Shown here piece after piece: positions 1 through 9,116 of a stretch of DNA of 64,000 nt. Origin of the DNA: Paraburkholderia largidicola. Its GTDB lineage: Bacteria; Pseudomonadota; Gammaproteobacteria; Burkholderiales; Burkholderiaceae. Made by a program: the position numbers and the translations under genes. Where the stretch lies: the NCBI RefSeq assembly GCF_013426895.1, contig NZ_AP023176.1, positions 1 through 64,000 on the forward strand. Reading direction: 5' to 3'. Positions within the stretch are counted from its first letter, which is position 1; the number at the start of each line of letters is the position of its first letter. The notes under the pieces were generated by a model. That model was not told the DNA's origin. It saw only the letters and a list, made by a program, of their open reading frames with translations, and searched no databases.

Positions 1-101
1 TGCGACTGCATCGGGGCGGCCAGATTCACGACGACCTGTTGCACGAGATAGAACACGATCTCGACCTGCAGGAAATCGCATCCCGCCACGCCCGAGGCTA
101 G
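1..101 (+). CDS. C-terminal end of a probable Na+/H+ antiporter (partial)
   Basis: Reading from base 3 there is an open frame of 32 codons to the TAG at 99-101. It ends RLHRGGQIHDDLLHEIEHDL followed by a short charged tail. An acidic, helix-forming tail of this pattern (LxRxGxIxDxxLxxIExxLDLxE) is typical of the cytoplasmic C-terminus of CPA1 / NhaP-type sodium-proton antiporters. The rest of the gene lies outside the window, so the family assignment depends on the tail alone and is tentative. Confidence 0.45.
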   Translation, partial: RLHRGGQIHDDLLHEIEHDLDLQEIASRHARG

Positions 102-491
102 GCGCGGCAGGCGCGCGCCACCCGCAGACGCATGGCCGCGTGGCCGCCTCAAGTAATGACCTGACTTGCCGATATGCAATTGAGGTACTGCCTCGCCCGA
201 TTTCCTAGCCGCCGTCAGGGCCCGATATGCGTGTCGCACTCGCTACAAGCGTTTCTTTACAGGTTTCGACCGCAACGTCGCGTCATCTAATCGGGCCCTT
301 GTTTGACGGCAATCGTTTGCCGTTCGGCGATTCGCCCATTCCGTCGCTCATACCGCCCGGTTCTTCGAACGCACGCGTTGCGCGGCGACGGGTTTTCTTG
401 CGATGCAGGTCGCGACGCCGTTGCGCCTGGCGTGCGACATCCCGCTGCTGAGTGCCGCCCGATCCACTCCGAAACTGAAAGCGATTCTCAC
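102..491. other. intergenic stretch upstream of the binding-protein gene
   Basis: About 390 bases with no convincing gene. The frame of the downstream gene stays open back to a TTG at 303, but the residues encoded before the signal peptide are Arg-rich and low-complexity, as expected of untranslated GC-rich DNA. No clear promoter was recognised. Confidence 0.4.
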
Positions 492-1787
492 GTGCGACGA
501 CTTGCGCTTGCCTCCCTGCTATCTGGCCTGGTGACTTTGATTTTTTTGTCGTTGTACGGTTGTCACCAGAAGGATTCCGCCGCGCCGGGCACCGCCGCGC
601 CAGCGAAAACGATCATTACCGCGCTGATCTGGGCGCCCGACTGGCCGGAAGAAATGCTCCAGATCGCCGCTGAATTCAGCAAGGAAAACCCGGACATCGG
701 CGTGAACGTGCAGTTCATGGTCGGCAATTCCGTCGAGGCGAACATCAAGCCGCGAGTCGCGTCGGGCAATCTGCCGGATCTCGTCAGTGTGAACCCGAAC
801 GCGTACTCGGCTGAACTGGCAGACCAGCACATCCTCGCCGATGTCAGTCAGACGGCTGCGTGGAACAACATGATCGACCCGTTGAAGGGCGACTGGACGA
901 GCCACCAGTCGAAGGCATTCGGCATTTCCGGCGGCGTCGCGACGGTGCTGATGTACTACAACGAGGATATGTTCGAGAAGGCAGGAATCAAAACACTGCC
1001 GACCAACTTTCGCGAGTTCCTCGCGGTCTGCGAGCAGCTCAAGCGCGCGGGCTTCACGCCGATCATGTGGAACGGCGGGTTTCCCAACATGCTGGGCAAC
1101 GGTCCGTTCAGCGCCGGCTTCGCGAACAACGTCGTGGCGCGCGACCCGGCGTGGAAGAAAAAAATCGATGACGGCACGCTGAATCTGAACACGCCCGCCG
1201 TCGCCGATATCTTTGCCAAAATGGCGTTGATGCCGGAACGCGGCTACGTGCAGGACGGATTCATGGCGACGGACTACGACAGCGGCATCCGCCTGTTCAA
1301 GGAAGGCAAGGTCGCGATGGCGATTCACGGCAGCTGGGCAGCCGGTCTGTTGCTGCACGGCAATCCCTTCGAGACAGGCGTTTTCATTCCGCCGTGGAAC
1401 GCGCCTGGCAAGCGGGTCGTGCCGATTGTCGGCAGCGAAACGGGCTTTGCCGTGTGCGAAACACCGAACAAGGTTGCCGCCATGCGCTTTCTCGAGTTCA
1501 TCGCTGCCAGGGGTTTCGCGATGCTCCAGGCGAAGCGCCAGAACATTTCGCCGTTCAGACAGAACACAGGCGCGATCGCGGGTGACCCGAAGATCGTCGA
1601 GTACACCAATGTGGTCAGTCGCTATCCCGTCACGGCGAGCCCGTACTATTCGGTGCTTCCGTCCAACTCCATCGAGCGCCTGCACCGGTTGATGCAGGAT
1701 GTCCTGTTGAACCGGATCACGCCCAGGCAGGCGGCCCAGCTGCTGGATGCGTCCGTCAAGAACGAAGCGAAGATGCATTACAAATGA
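492..1787 (+). CDS. Family 1 substrate-binding lipoprotein, probable sensor partner of the GGDEF-EAL protein
   Basis: A 431-residue extracellular solute-binding protein of the carbohydrate (family 1) type. The frame is open from 303, but I place the start at GTG 492 because it gives a classical signal: two Arg, a hydrophobic stretch, then a lipobox LYGC with Cys24. This predicts a periplasmic lipoprotein. The mature part has the family's features (GNLPDLVSVNPNAY near the front; GFPNMLGNGPFSAGF, GKVAMAIHGSWAAG and the tail DVLLNRITPRQAAQLLDASV). No ABC permease or ATPase gene is adjacent. Instead its stop overlaps the start of a membrane GGDEF-EAL gene (ATGA, 1784-1787), so translation is probably coupled and the protein more likely reports ligand to that enzyme than feeds a transporter. 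Ligand unknown. Confidence 0.8.
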   Translation: MRRLALASLLSGLVTLIFLSLYGCHQKDSAAPGTAAPAKTIITALIWAPDWPEEMLQIAAEFSKENPDIGVNVQFMVGNSVEANIKPRVASGNLPDLVSVNPNAYSAELADQHILADVSQTAAWNNMIDPLKGDWTSHQSKAFGISGGVATVLMYYNEDMFEKAGIKTLPTNFREFLAVCEQLKRAGFTPIMWNGGFPNMLGNGPFSAGFANNVVARDPAWKKKIDDGTLNLNTPAVADIFAKMALMPERGYVQDGFMATDYDSGIRLFKEGKVAMAIHGSWAAGLLLHGNPFETGVFIPPWNAPGKRVVPIVGSETGFAVCETPNKVAAMRFLEFIAARGFAMLQAKRQNISPFRQNTGAIAGDPKIVEYTNVVSRYPVTASPYYSVLPSNSIERLHRLMQDVLLNRITPRQAAQLLDASVKNEAKMHYK

Positions 1788-4726
1788 GCTCGATCATCGG
1801 ATCACTGCAACGCGTTCTTGAATTCCTGTCGCAGGATCTGCTGCGCCGTGTCGAAATACGTTACCGGCTGATCACTGCGTTTATCCTGCTGTCGCTGTTG
1901 CCCGTGCTCATTTCGGGCTACATATCGTATGCGGAGTCGACGGCGGCCATCAAGGAGAAGGCCGAGATATTCTCGAAAGAGGTCGTCAAGCAGGTCTCGC
2001 GGAATATCGTGCTGCGCATGGAGCAGATCGAAACGGAAAGCAGCCTGCTCGTGCTCTCCGATCAGGTTCAGTCCGCGCTGATGAAGGTCGCGAACGGCAG
2101 CGCGAAGGAACAGAACGAGGCGCGTCTCGACATGACGCGTCTGCTGCTCGATCACTACGGGTCCGTCGATTTCATCAACGAGAAGTATCTGCTCGACACG
2201 AATCACCGGGTGATGGACACCCAGGCATTCGCGCAACTGACACGTGGCGTGATGCGCTTCGTCAAGCAGGCGCCCGATCGCAACGGGCGCCCATACTGGG
2301 GCAGCTACGACAACGGCGTCGGACAGCTGAACCTCGGCATGGTCCGCGCGATCAACGGCAAGAGCAACAACCGGCGTCTCGGCAATCTGGTGCTGGTGAT
2401 TCGCCCCGAGCATTTCTCGACGATCTTCAACGACGTCGCCCTGGGCACGGGAACGGAAATCTACGTGCTCGACAGCAGCAACAACAAGCTGATCGTGCGC
2501 GCCGACGACATGCCCGCCAGCGCGGACGCGACAGCGGAACCCGGCCTGATCGACAGCATTGCGCACAACACGGAGATGCTCGGTCAGCCGAACGGCTTCG
2601 TCAGCTTCGAAGGCAAGCATCACGCGGGCTACTTCGCGGCCTACACGCGGATTCCCGGCACGACATGGTTCGTGGTCAGCACGATTCCGGAGAAGAAGCT
2701 GACGGCCGAGGCGCAATCCGTGCGCAACCAGATCGTGCTGGTCGGCATTTCGGGCTTTCTGCTGTCGATCTTCTTCGCGTACTTCATCTCGCACAGCATT
2801 TCGTCGCCGCTGAAGGATCTCGTGCGGAAAATGCACGACACGGGCAGCGATGCAGGCGCCGAAGAGCAGGCGCTCGCCGAAGCGCACGTCGACCCCGACG
2901 GGCAGGACGAACTGGGCAGACTCGCACAGCGTTTCGAACGCATGCGCGGGGCGATCCGGCAGAAGATCCAGAAGATCAACGAGATCAATGCGTCGCTCGA
3001 GCAGACCGTCGTCGAACGCACGGCGGAACTGGTCAGCCGGGAACTGGAGTCGCGCACGCTGATCGAGAATTCGCCCGACACGATCACGCGCTACGACCGC
3101 GATCTGCGGCGCACGTATGCGAACCCGGCTTTTTGCGCGTCGGCGGGACGCAGCCTTGGCGAAGCGCTCGGCAAACGGCCTTCGGAGATACCGGGTGGCT
3201 CGAACGCGCTGATCTACGAGCGGAAGATCAGCGAAGTGATTTCGACGGGAAAAAGCGGGCAATTCGAATTGCGCTGGGTCAGCAAGGACGGACAGGAACA
3301 GTGCTCGCATATTCGCCTCACGCCGGAAATCGATCCGTCGGGCAACGTCAATTCGGTGCTCGCCGTGGGCCGCGACCTGTCGGACCGGATGGCGTTCGAA
3401 GCCGCGATCTGGAAGCAGGCCAACTTCGACACGCTCACGCAACTGCCGAACCGCCAGATGTTCCAGAACCGTCTCGAACAGGAAGCGAAGATCGCGCAGC
3501 GCTCCGGGCATCGGATGGCCTTGATGCTGATCGATCTGGACCGCTTCAAGGAAGTCAACGATTCTCTCGGACACGATACGGGCGACACGCTGCTGGTCGA
3601 AGCCGCGCGGCGCATCCGGTCGTGCGTGCGTGAAGCCGATACCGTCGCGCGTCTTGGCGGCGACGAGTTCACCGTGATCCTGCCGAATCTCGATCACATT
3701 GGCAGCATCGAGCGGATCGCGCGGACGATCATCGACACGCTGTCCGAGCCGTTCACGCTCGGCCCGGACGAAGCGTTCATTTCGGCGAGCATCGGCGTCA
3801 CGCTGTACCCGGACGACGCCAGCGAACTCGACATCCTGTTCAAGAACGCCGATCAGGCGATGTACGCCGCGAAGAACGCGGGTCGCAACTGCCTCAGCTA
3901 CTTCACGCAGGACTTGCAGATCGCAGCGGAAAAGCGCCTGCGTCTGACAAGCGATCTGCGCGCCGCGCTGCCGGGCGATCAGTTCCGCCTCTACTACCAG
4001 CCCATCGTCGATCTGTCGACGGGCGACATCTACAAGGCCGAGGCGCTGATCCGCTGGCTGCATCCCGAGCGCGGCATGATCAGCCCGCTGGACTTCATTC
4101 CATTGGCCGAAGACACGGGCCTCATCGTGCCAATCGGCGATTGGGTGTTCAGGCAGGCCGTGCAGCAGGCGAAGCTCTGGCGCAGCCGCTTCCATACGTC
4201 GTTTCAGATCAGCGTCAATGTGTCGCCCGTGCAGATTCGCCAGGACAATCTGGTGTGCACGCAATGGTCCGAGTATCTGCATCGCGAGGGCATGCCGGGA
4301 CAGAGCGTTGCCGTCGAGATCACCGAAGGGCTGCTGATGCACGCCGACCTGAAGATCGACGAAAGGCTGATGACGTTCCGCAACGCAGGCATCCGCATTT
4401 CGATCGACGACTTCGGCACGGGCTATTCGTCGCTGGCCTATCTGAAGCGCTTCGAGATCGACTTTCTGAAGATCGACCGCTCCTTCGTGCAGAACCTCGG
4501 CTTCGATGCGGACAATCAGGCGCTCTGCGAAGCGATGGTCGTGCTGGCGCACAAGCTCGGACTGAAGGTGATTGCCGAAGGTGTCGAAACCATCGAGCAG
4601 CGCGATTTCCTGATGTCCGTCGGCTGCGACTTTGCGCAAGGCTTCCTGTACTCGCAGCCGGTTCTGCCCGAGCAGTTCGAAGCGCTCGTCTGGCCGCGCC
4701 TCGAAGTCAGCCCGGCAAGCAGCTGA
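1784..4726 (+). CDS. Membrane sensor diguanylate cyclase / c-di-GMP phosphodiesterase (dCache-HAMP-PAS-GGDEF-EAL)
   Basis: 980 residues. TM1 is near residues 29-49, followed by a periplasmic region of about 260 residues with dCache-like character, TM2 near 313-337, a HAMP and a coiled coil, PAS near 420-535, GGDEF near 545-710 and EAL near 720-970. The GGDEF motif (625-629) is intact and is preceded by an RxxD inhibitory site (READ) five residues upstream. The EAL motif (753-755), EITEG, IDDFGTGYSSLAYLKRF, LKIDRSF and VIAEGVE are present, so both activities may be retained. The ATGA overlap with the upstream binding lipoprotein suggests that the lipoprotein contacts the periplasmic domain, as NspS does with MbaA in Vibrio cholerae. 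That partnership is inference; the domain calls are direct. Confidence 0.9.
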   Translation: MSSIIGSLQRVLEFLSQDLLRRVEIRYRLITAFILLSLLPVLISGYISYAESTAAIKEKAEIFSKEVVKQVSRNIVLRMEQIETESSLLVLSDQVQSALMKVANGSAKEQNEARLDMTRLLLDHYGSVDFINEKYLLDTNHRVMDTQAFAQLTRGVMRFVKQAPDRNGRPYWGSYDNGVGQLNLGMVRAINGKSNNRRLGNLVLVIRPEHFSTIFNDVALGTGTEIYVLDSSNNKLIVRADDMPASADATAEPGLIDSIAHNTEMLGQPNGFVSFEGKHHAGYFAAYTRIPGTTWFVVSTIPEKKLTAEAQSVRNQIVLVGISGFLLSIFFAYFISHSISSPLKDLVRKMHDTGSDAGAEEQALAEAHVDPDGQDELGRLAQRFERMRGAIRQKIQKINEINASLEQTVVERTAELVSRELESRTLIENSPDTITRYDRDLRRTYANPAFCASAGRSLGEALGKRPSEIPGGSNALIYERKISEVISTGKSGQFELRWVSKDGQEQCSHIRLTPEIDPSGNVNSVLAVGRDLSDRMAFEAAIWKQANFDTLTQLPNRQMFQNRLEQEAKIAQRSGHRMALMLIDLDRFKEVNDSLGHDTGDTLLVEAARRIRSCVREADTVARLGGDEFTVILPNLDHIGSIERIARTIIDTLSEPFTLGPDEAFISASIGVTLYPDDASELDILFKNADQAMYAAKNAGRNCLSYFTQDLQIAAEKRLRLTSDLRAALPGDQFRLYYQPIVDLSTGDIYKAEALIRWLHPERGMISPLDFIPLAEDTGLIVPIGDWVFRQAVQQAKLWRSRFHTSFQISVNVSPVQIRQDNLVCTQWSEYLHREGMPGQSVAVEITEGLLMHADLKIDERLMTFRNAGIRISIDDFGTGYSSLAYLKRFEIDFLKIDRSFVQNLGFDADNQALCEAMVVLAHKLGLKVIAEGVETIEQRDFLMSVGCDFAQGFLYSQPVLPEQFEALVWPRLEVSPASS

Positions 4727-4750
4727 TGCGCGGCGCTGGCCGCTTGCGCT

Positions 4751-5431
4751 TCATTGCTGTGGCGCCGGTGCGGCGCGCGGCTTCACACGCGCCTGCACGG
4801 CATCCGCGACCTGCCCGGCAACCTGTTTGATATCGGCCTGCTGATCGTTGCCCGCCATCACGTATCGTGCGGCGGCCGCATAGGGATTGAGCTTGACGAT
4901 CGCGCCGGGCACGTGCCGGTCCGACTGCCCTTCGACCGTTTGATAAAGCGGCGCGGGCGATTCGTTCGGCAATGGATCGATGGCGACGGCCAGTTCGATC
5001 TTGCCTTGTCCCGCGCCGAAGCCGACGACGGCGCGCCGCACGCGGTTGCCTTCGTCCACGCTCAAAAACACGCCGCGCACCAGCCAACCCTGCGCGGGAA
5101 GCGGCGCATCGCCGGGCAGACGGCGCGCGTCGATGCCGTCGCGCTGCAAATCGCCAACCAGCGTTTCCGACATCTTCGCGACCAGCTCCTGCGATTTCTT
5201 CTGCGGGTCCTGCTCCGTCAGGTGCAGCGGCGAGAGGCTGCCCGCGAGGCGTCGAGCGCGGCTCAAGCGGCTCTGGTCGGGCGTGATGTCTGCGGCATCG
5301 AGTTCGAAGTCCGACACGTAGACGACGGACGCCGATGCACCCGGCGCATCGCTTTGCTGCGCAAGCGCGACCGATGCGAACGCGGCGAGCCAGAACGCTG
5401 CAACCGGGTATGTCCACCATCGATTGTTCAT
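4751..5431 (-). CDS. DUF4410 domain secreted protein
   Basis: 226 residues starting at ATG 5431, which follows a good ribosome site (CAGGAGACAGCG). An earlier in-frame ATG at 5515 would add 28 charged residues before the signal and is less likely. The N-terminus MNNRWWTYPVAAFWLAAFAS plus VALAQ is a Sec signal peptide with an AxA-type cleavage site. The mature region matches the DUF4410 pattern: VVYVSDFELDAADI, a long segment with SETLVGDLQRDGIDARRL, WLVRGVFLSVDEGNRVRRAVVGFGAG, and a tail containing DIKQVAGQVADAVQARV. The family is periplasmic or envelope-associated and of unknown function. Convergent with the GGDEF-EAL gene. Confidence 0.75.
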   Translation of the reverse strand: MNNRWWTYPVAAFWLAAFASVALAQQSDAPGASASVVYVSDFELDAADITPDQSRLSRARRLAGSLSPLHLTEQDPQKKSQELVAKMSETLVGDLQRDGIDARRLPGDAPLPAQGWLVRGVFLSVDEGNRVRRAVVGFGAGQGKIELAVAIDPLPNESPAPLYQTVEGQSDRHVPGAIVKLNPYAAAARYVMAGNDQQADIKQVAGQVADAVQARVKPRAAPAPQQ

Positions 5432-5704
5432 CGCTGTCTCCTGATCGTGGCCGTCGCGCGGAAACTGTTTGCGCCAAAGACGAATATACGCCGCCCGCCG
5501 CAGCGCGACTGACACGGGCGCTTCGACGACTCATCGACGCCCACAGGATTAGGCAAGACTTCCGGAGTTTTCGAACAACAGAAACGGCCGCTTTGAGCCA
5601 CACTCCGACTCGTTCCCACTGCTTCGTCATGGCCGCGTATGCGGCAAGCGCGAACGCATTGGCAACTGCGTAAAACCAGAACCCGAACCTACTCGGAGTA
5701 ATCG
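5432..5704. other. divergent intergenic region
   Basis: 273 bases separating the DUF4410 gene from the iorA-like gene. It must contain divergent promoters, but no hexamer pair or operator stood out. GC-rich, no gene seen. Confidence 0.4.
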
Positions 5705-6166
5705 ATGTCCACCACTCTGATTCTCAACGGCAAGTCCACGACGCTGGACGCCGATCCCAATATGCCGCTGCTCTGGGCCATCCGCGAAGTCGCCGGTCTG
5801 CATGGAACGAAGTTCGGCTGCGGGATGGCGCAATGCGGCGCGTGCACGGTCCATCTCGAAGGCCAGCCGATCCGTTCCTGCATCACGCCGCTCGCGGCTG
5901 TTGAAGGCCGTCACATCACGACGATCGAAGGATTGCAGGGCAAGCCGGCCAAGGCCGTGCAGGCCGCGTGGGTGAAGCTGCAGGTGCCGCAATGCGGCTA
6001 CTGTCAGTCCGGGCAGATCATGTCCGCCGCCGCGCTGCTCGCGCAAAACGCCAAACCGTCCGACGCCGATATCGACGCGGCGATGAGCGGCAACATCTGC
6101 CGCTGTGCGACCTACACGCGCATTCGCGCGGCGATTCACGACGCCGCCGACGCGATGGGAGCGTGA
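5705..6166 (+). CDS. [2Fe-2S] subunit of an IorAB-type molybdenum hydroxylase
   Basis: 153 residues, the small iron-sulfur subunit of the xanthine-oxidase-type hydroxylases related to isoquinoline 1-oxidoreductase alpha. It has the N-terminal plant-type ferredoxin cysteines ([15 protein letters not shown] and IRSC) and the second cluster in the C-terminal four-helix part (PQCGYCQSG and [16 protein letters not shown]). It passes electrons from the molybdenum cofactor subunit to an external acceptor, usually a cytochrome. It lies 3 bases before the large subunit gene and is surely cotranscribed with it. The symbol iorA is not assigned because the substrate is unknown; many homologues oxidise aldehydes or N-heterocycles. 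Confidence 0.9.
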   Translation: MSTTLILNGKSTTLDADPNMPLLWAIREVAGLHGTKFGCGMAQCGACTVHLEGQPIRSCITPLAAVEGRHITTIEGLQGKPAKAVQAAWVKLQVPQCGYCQSGQIMSAAALLAQNAKPSDADIDAAMSGNICRCATYTRIRAAIHDAADAMGA

Positions 6167-6169
6167 ACG

Positions 6170-8362
6170 ATGACAACCGATATCGTTGACGTTCAGCGCC
6201 CGTCGCGGCGCACCTTCCTGAAAGGCGCGGGCACGGCGGCGGCCCTCGCGCTCACGATCGGCTTCGAATGGGCGGGCACGTCGCGGCGCGCGATCGCTGC
6301 GGAAACGCCTGGCGCCACCTTCGCGCCGAACGCATTCCTGCGCGTCGGCGCCGACGACAGCGTGACCGTGATCGCGAAGCACGTCGAAATGGGCCAGGGC
6401 GCGTACACGGGCATCGCGACGATCGTCGCGGAAGAGCTCGACGCGGACTGGTCGCGCGTGCGCGTCGAAAGCGCGCCCGCCGATGCGAAGCGCTATGCGA
6501 ATCTCGCGTTCGGCACGATCCAGGGCACGGGCGGCAGCTCGGCGATGGCCAATTCGTGGACGCAGTTGCGCCAGGCGGGCGCGACTGCGCGCGTGATGCT
6601 GGTCACGGCGGCAGCGCAACAATGGAAGGTGCCCGCGTCCGAACTGCGCACGGAACGCGGCGTCGTCTATCACGACGCGAGCGGCAAGCATGCGACGTAC
6701 GGTGCGCTGGCATCGGCGGCCGCCGCATTGCCCGTACCGGAAAACGCGACGCTGAAGGACCCGAAGAACTTCAGGCTGATCGGCAGCCAGGCGCCGCGTG
6801 TCGACGTGCCGCCGAAAACCGACGGCACCGCGCAGTTCACGCTCGACGTGACGCTGCCCGGCATGCTCGTCGCCGTGATGCAGCGTCCGCCGCTATTCGG
6901 CGCGACGGTGCGCTCGTTCGATGCGTCGGCAGCCAAGGCGGTGCCGGGCGTCGTGAACGTGGTGCAGGTACCGCGCGGCGTCGCTGTCGTCGCGAAGAGC
7001 TTCTGGGCCGCGAAGCAAGGCCGCGATGCGCTGAAAGTGGAATGGGACGATGCCCACGCGGAAAAGCGCAGTTCGGCGGACATCATGGCCGAGTACCGCA
7101 AGGCCGCCGACAAGCCCGGCCTGCCCGCGCGCACCGAAGGCGATGCGTCGAAGGCGATCCAGGGCGCGGCGCGCAAGCTCTCCGCGAGCTACGAGTTTCC
7201 GTACCTCGCGCACGCACCGATGGAACCGCTCGACGCCGTCATCAAACTGACGGCCAATAGCTGCGAAATCTGGGCGGGCGATCAGTTCCAGACCGTCGAT
7301 CAGGCGAACGCCGCGCGCGTCGCCGGGCTGCAGCCGCAGCAGGTCAGCATCCACACGCTGTACGCGGGCGGCAGCTTCGGCCGGCGCGCGAATCCCGGCT
7401 CGGACTATATCGTCGAAGCCGTGTCGATCGCGAAGGCGCTCGGCGCGAACGGCACGCCCGTCAAGCTGCAATGGACGCGCGAGGACGACATCCACGGCGG
7501 CCTGTATCGCCCGATGTATTTCCATAAGCTCGACGCCGGTCTGACGCGCGACGGCAAGCTGGTCGGCTGGCAGCACAGGATCGTCGGCCAGTCGATCGTC
7601 GCGGATACGCCGTTCGCGGGGCTGATCAAGAACGGGATCGACGGGACGTCGGTGGAAGGCGCCGCGAACATCGCGTATGCGATTCCGAACATCTCGGTCG
7701 AACTGTCGACGATGCAGACGGGCGTGCCCGTTCTGTGGTGGCGGGTGGTCGGCAGTTCGCACACGGCGTTCGCGGTCGAAGCGTTCATGGACGAAGCGGC
7801 GCACGCGGCTGGCAAAGACCCCTACACGTTCCGGCGCGACCTGCTCGAACACGAACCGCGCATGCGTGGCGTGCTCGACCTCGCGGCGCAGAAAGCGGGC
7901 TGGAGCAATGCGCCTCTGCCGGCCGGCAAGGGACGCGGCATCGCTGTCGCCGAAGCGTTCAAGACGTTCGTCGCGCAGGTCGCCGAGGTGTCGGTGGATA
8001 AAGACGGCAAGGTCAAGGTCGACCGGGTGGTGTGCGCGGTCGACTGCGGCACGGCGATCAACCCGGACGTGATCGCGGCGCAGATCGAGGGCGGTATCGG
8101 CTTCGGGCTGGGTGCAGCGCTGTATGGCGCGATCACGCTGAAGGACGGCCGCGTCGAGCAGAACAACTTCGACGGCTACCGCGTGCTGCGGATCGATGCG
8201 ATGCCGAAGGTGGAGGTGCACATCGTGGCGTCGACGCAAGCGCCGACGGGCATCGGCGAACCGGGTGTCGCGCCCGTGGGTCCCGCTGTCGCGAACGCGA
8301 TTTTCGCGGCGACGGGCAAGCGGGTCTACGCGATGCCGTTCACGACGGAAAACCTTGCCTGA
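6170..8362 (+). CDS. Molybdopterin-binding subunit of an IorAB-type hydroxylase, Tat-exported
   Basis: 730 residues, the large catalytic subunit. The N-terminus has a twin-arginine signal ([11 protein letters not shown] followed by a hydrophobic stretch), so the complex is folded in the cytoplasm and exported, with the small subunit hitch-hiking. The mature part carries family features: [75 protein letters not shown] ([17 protein letters not shown]) and the C-terminal [20 protein letters not shown], whose GxGE glutamate is the catalytic base. A molybdenum cofactor with cytosine dinucleotide is usual in the family. A molybdate/tungstate uptake locus lies 7 kb downstream. Confidence 0.9.
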   Translation: MTTDIVDVQRPSRRTFLKGAGTAAALALTIGFEWAGTSRRAIAAETPGATFAPNAFLRVGADDSVTVIAKHVEMGQGAYTGIATIVAEELDADWSRVRVESAPADAKRYANLAFGTIQGTGGSSAMANSWTQLRQAGATARVMLVTAAAQQWKVPASELRTERGVVYHDASGKHATYGALASAAAALPVPENATLKDPKNFRLIGSQAPRVDVPPKTDGTAQFTLDVTLPGMLVAVMQRPPLFGATVRSFDASAAKAVPGVVNVVQVPRGVAVVAKSFWAAKQGRDALKVEWDDAHAEKRSSADIMAEYRKAADKPGLPARTEGDASKAIQGAARKLSASYEFPYLAHAPMEPLDAVIKLTANSCEIWAGDQFQTVDQANAARVAGLQPQQVSIHTLYAGGSFGRRANPGSDYIVEAVSIAKALGANGTPVKLQWTREDDIHGGLYRPMYFHKLDAGLTRDGKLVGWQHRIVGQSIVADTPFAGLIKNGIDGTSVEGAANIAYAIPNISVELSTMQTGVPVLWWRVVGSSHTAFAVEAFMDEAAHAAGKDPYTFRRDLLEHEPRMRGVLDLAAQKAGWSNAPLPAGKGRGIAVAEAFKTFVAQVAEVSVDKDGKVKVDRVVCAVDCGTAINPDVIAAQIEGGIGFGLGAALYGAITLKDGRVEQNNFDGYRVLRIDAMPKVEVHIVASTQAPTGIGEPGVAPVGPAVANAIFAATGKRVYAMPFTTENLA

Positions 8363-8377
8363 AGCGAGCGATCGCGA

Positions 8378-8447
8378 GCCGCCTCAAACAGGCGGCTACG
8401 CGATGCGCTGACCGTTACGGCAGGCGGCGGGCCATGCGCCCGCTGCC
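8378..8447. terminator. two hairpins between convergent genes
   Basis: GCCGCCT-CAAAC-AGGCGGC at 8378-8396 and a longer imperfect stem at 8419-8447 (GGCAG...CTGCC with an inner GCGGGC...). Neither has a clean T-run, so they may act as a bidirectional Rho-assisted terminator or as mRNA 3'-end stabilisers for the hydroxylase operon and the DUF4148 gene. Confidence 0.4.
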
Positions 8448-8453
8448 TTCACT

Positions 8454-8777
8454 TCAATTTCCAAAGAACACCGGCTGCGGATTCCCGTCCGTCGTCGACC
8501 TGGGCGAACCCATCTGCATCGTGCCGCTCGGCGCGACGCCGCCCACGGCCGTATGTTCCATCGGCTGCCCGCTCGCCGCGACCTTCGCTTCCGCTGCCTG
8601 GATATCGTCCGGATACGTCGCGTCTCTGGAAATCGGGCGATAACCCGCCGCCTCTACACGTTGCAGGTCTTCGCGCACCTGCGCACGCGTGACCTCGCCC
8701 TGCTGGGCCTGAGCGAAGGAAAGTGCCGGCGCAGCCAGCGCACACGAAACGACTACGGCCTGAATGAGTGCTTTCAT
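8454..8777 (-). CDS. DUF4148 secreted small protein
   Basis: 107 residues with a clean Sec signal (MKALIQAVVVSCALAAPALS, then FAQA). The mature part has the DUF4148 hallmark VTRAQVREDLQRVEAAGYRP followed by a YPDDIQAAEAKVAA segment. This family is abundant in Burkholderiaceae and its function is unknown. A paralogue lies at 50454-50774. The gene stands alone, divergent from the RND operon and convergent with the hydroxylase. Confidence 0.85.
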   Translation of the reverse strand: MKALIQAVVVSCALAAPALSFAQAQQGEVTRAQVREDLQRVEAAGYRPISRDATYPDDIQAAEAKVAASGQPMEHTAVGGVAPSGTMQMGSPRSTTDGNPQPVFFGN

Positions 8778-9116
8778 GATGGTTCACCTGCAAGTGAGGA
8801 GTCCTCGACCAGCGCCACATCCTTGCGGGTGTGACCCCAATGCCCTTTGTCCGCAGCGGGGGGCCAATGCGGCTTGCAAAGGGTTAACGCCATTGTGTGC
8901 ATTCAGTGCTGACCTAACCCTGTCTCTCAGATGACAAATCGGTCATTTACGAAATCGCGGCGCGCCTCGGCCCTTTATCCTCGGCGTTAGATGTCGGATT
9001 CGTAATGTCAGAGTCACTAATCGGTAAGTGCCCCACCGCCACACTGCGATCCCATGCGTTGCCCGGGCGCGTTTCGCGTCTGGGCGTACCGGCAGATCGT
9101 CGTCCGAGGAAACCTC
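8778..9116. other. divergent intergenic region upstream of the RND operon
   Basis: 339 bases between the DUF4148 gene and the RND permease start. It must hold divergent promoters. No regulator gene and no clear operator palindrome were seen. The RND frame is open back to 9054, but the residues there do not resemble an RND N-terminus. Confidence 0.4.
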
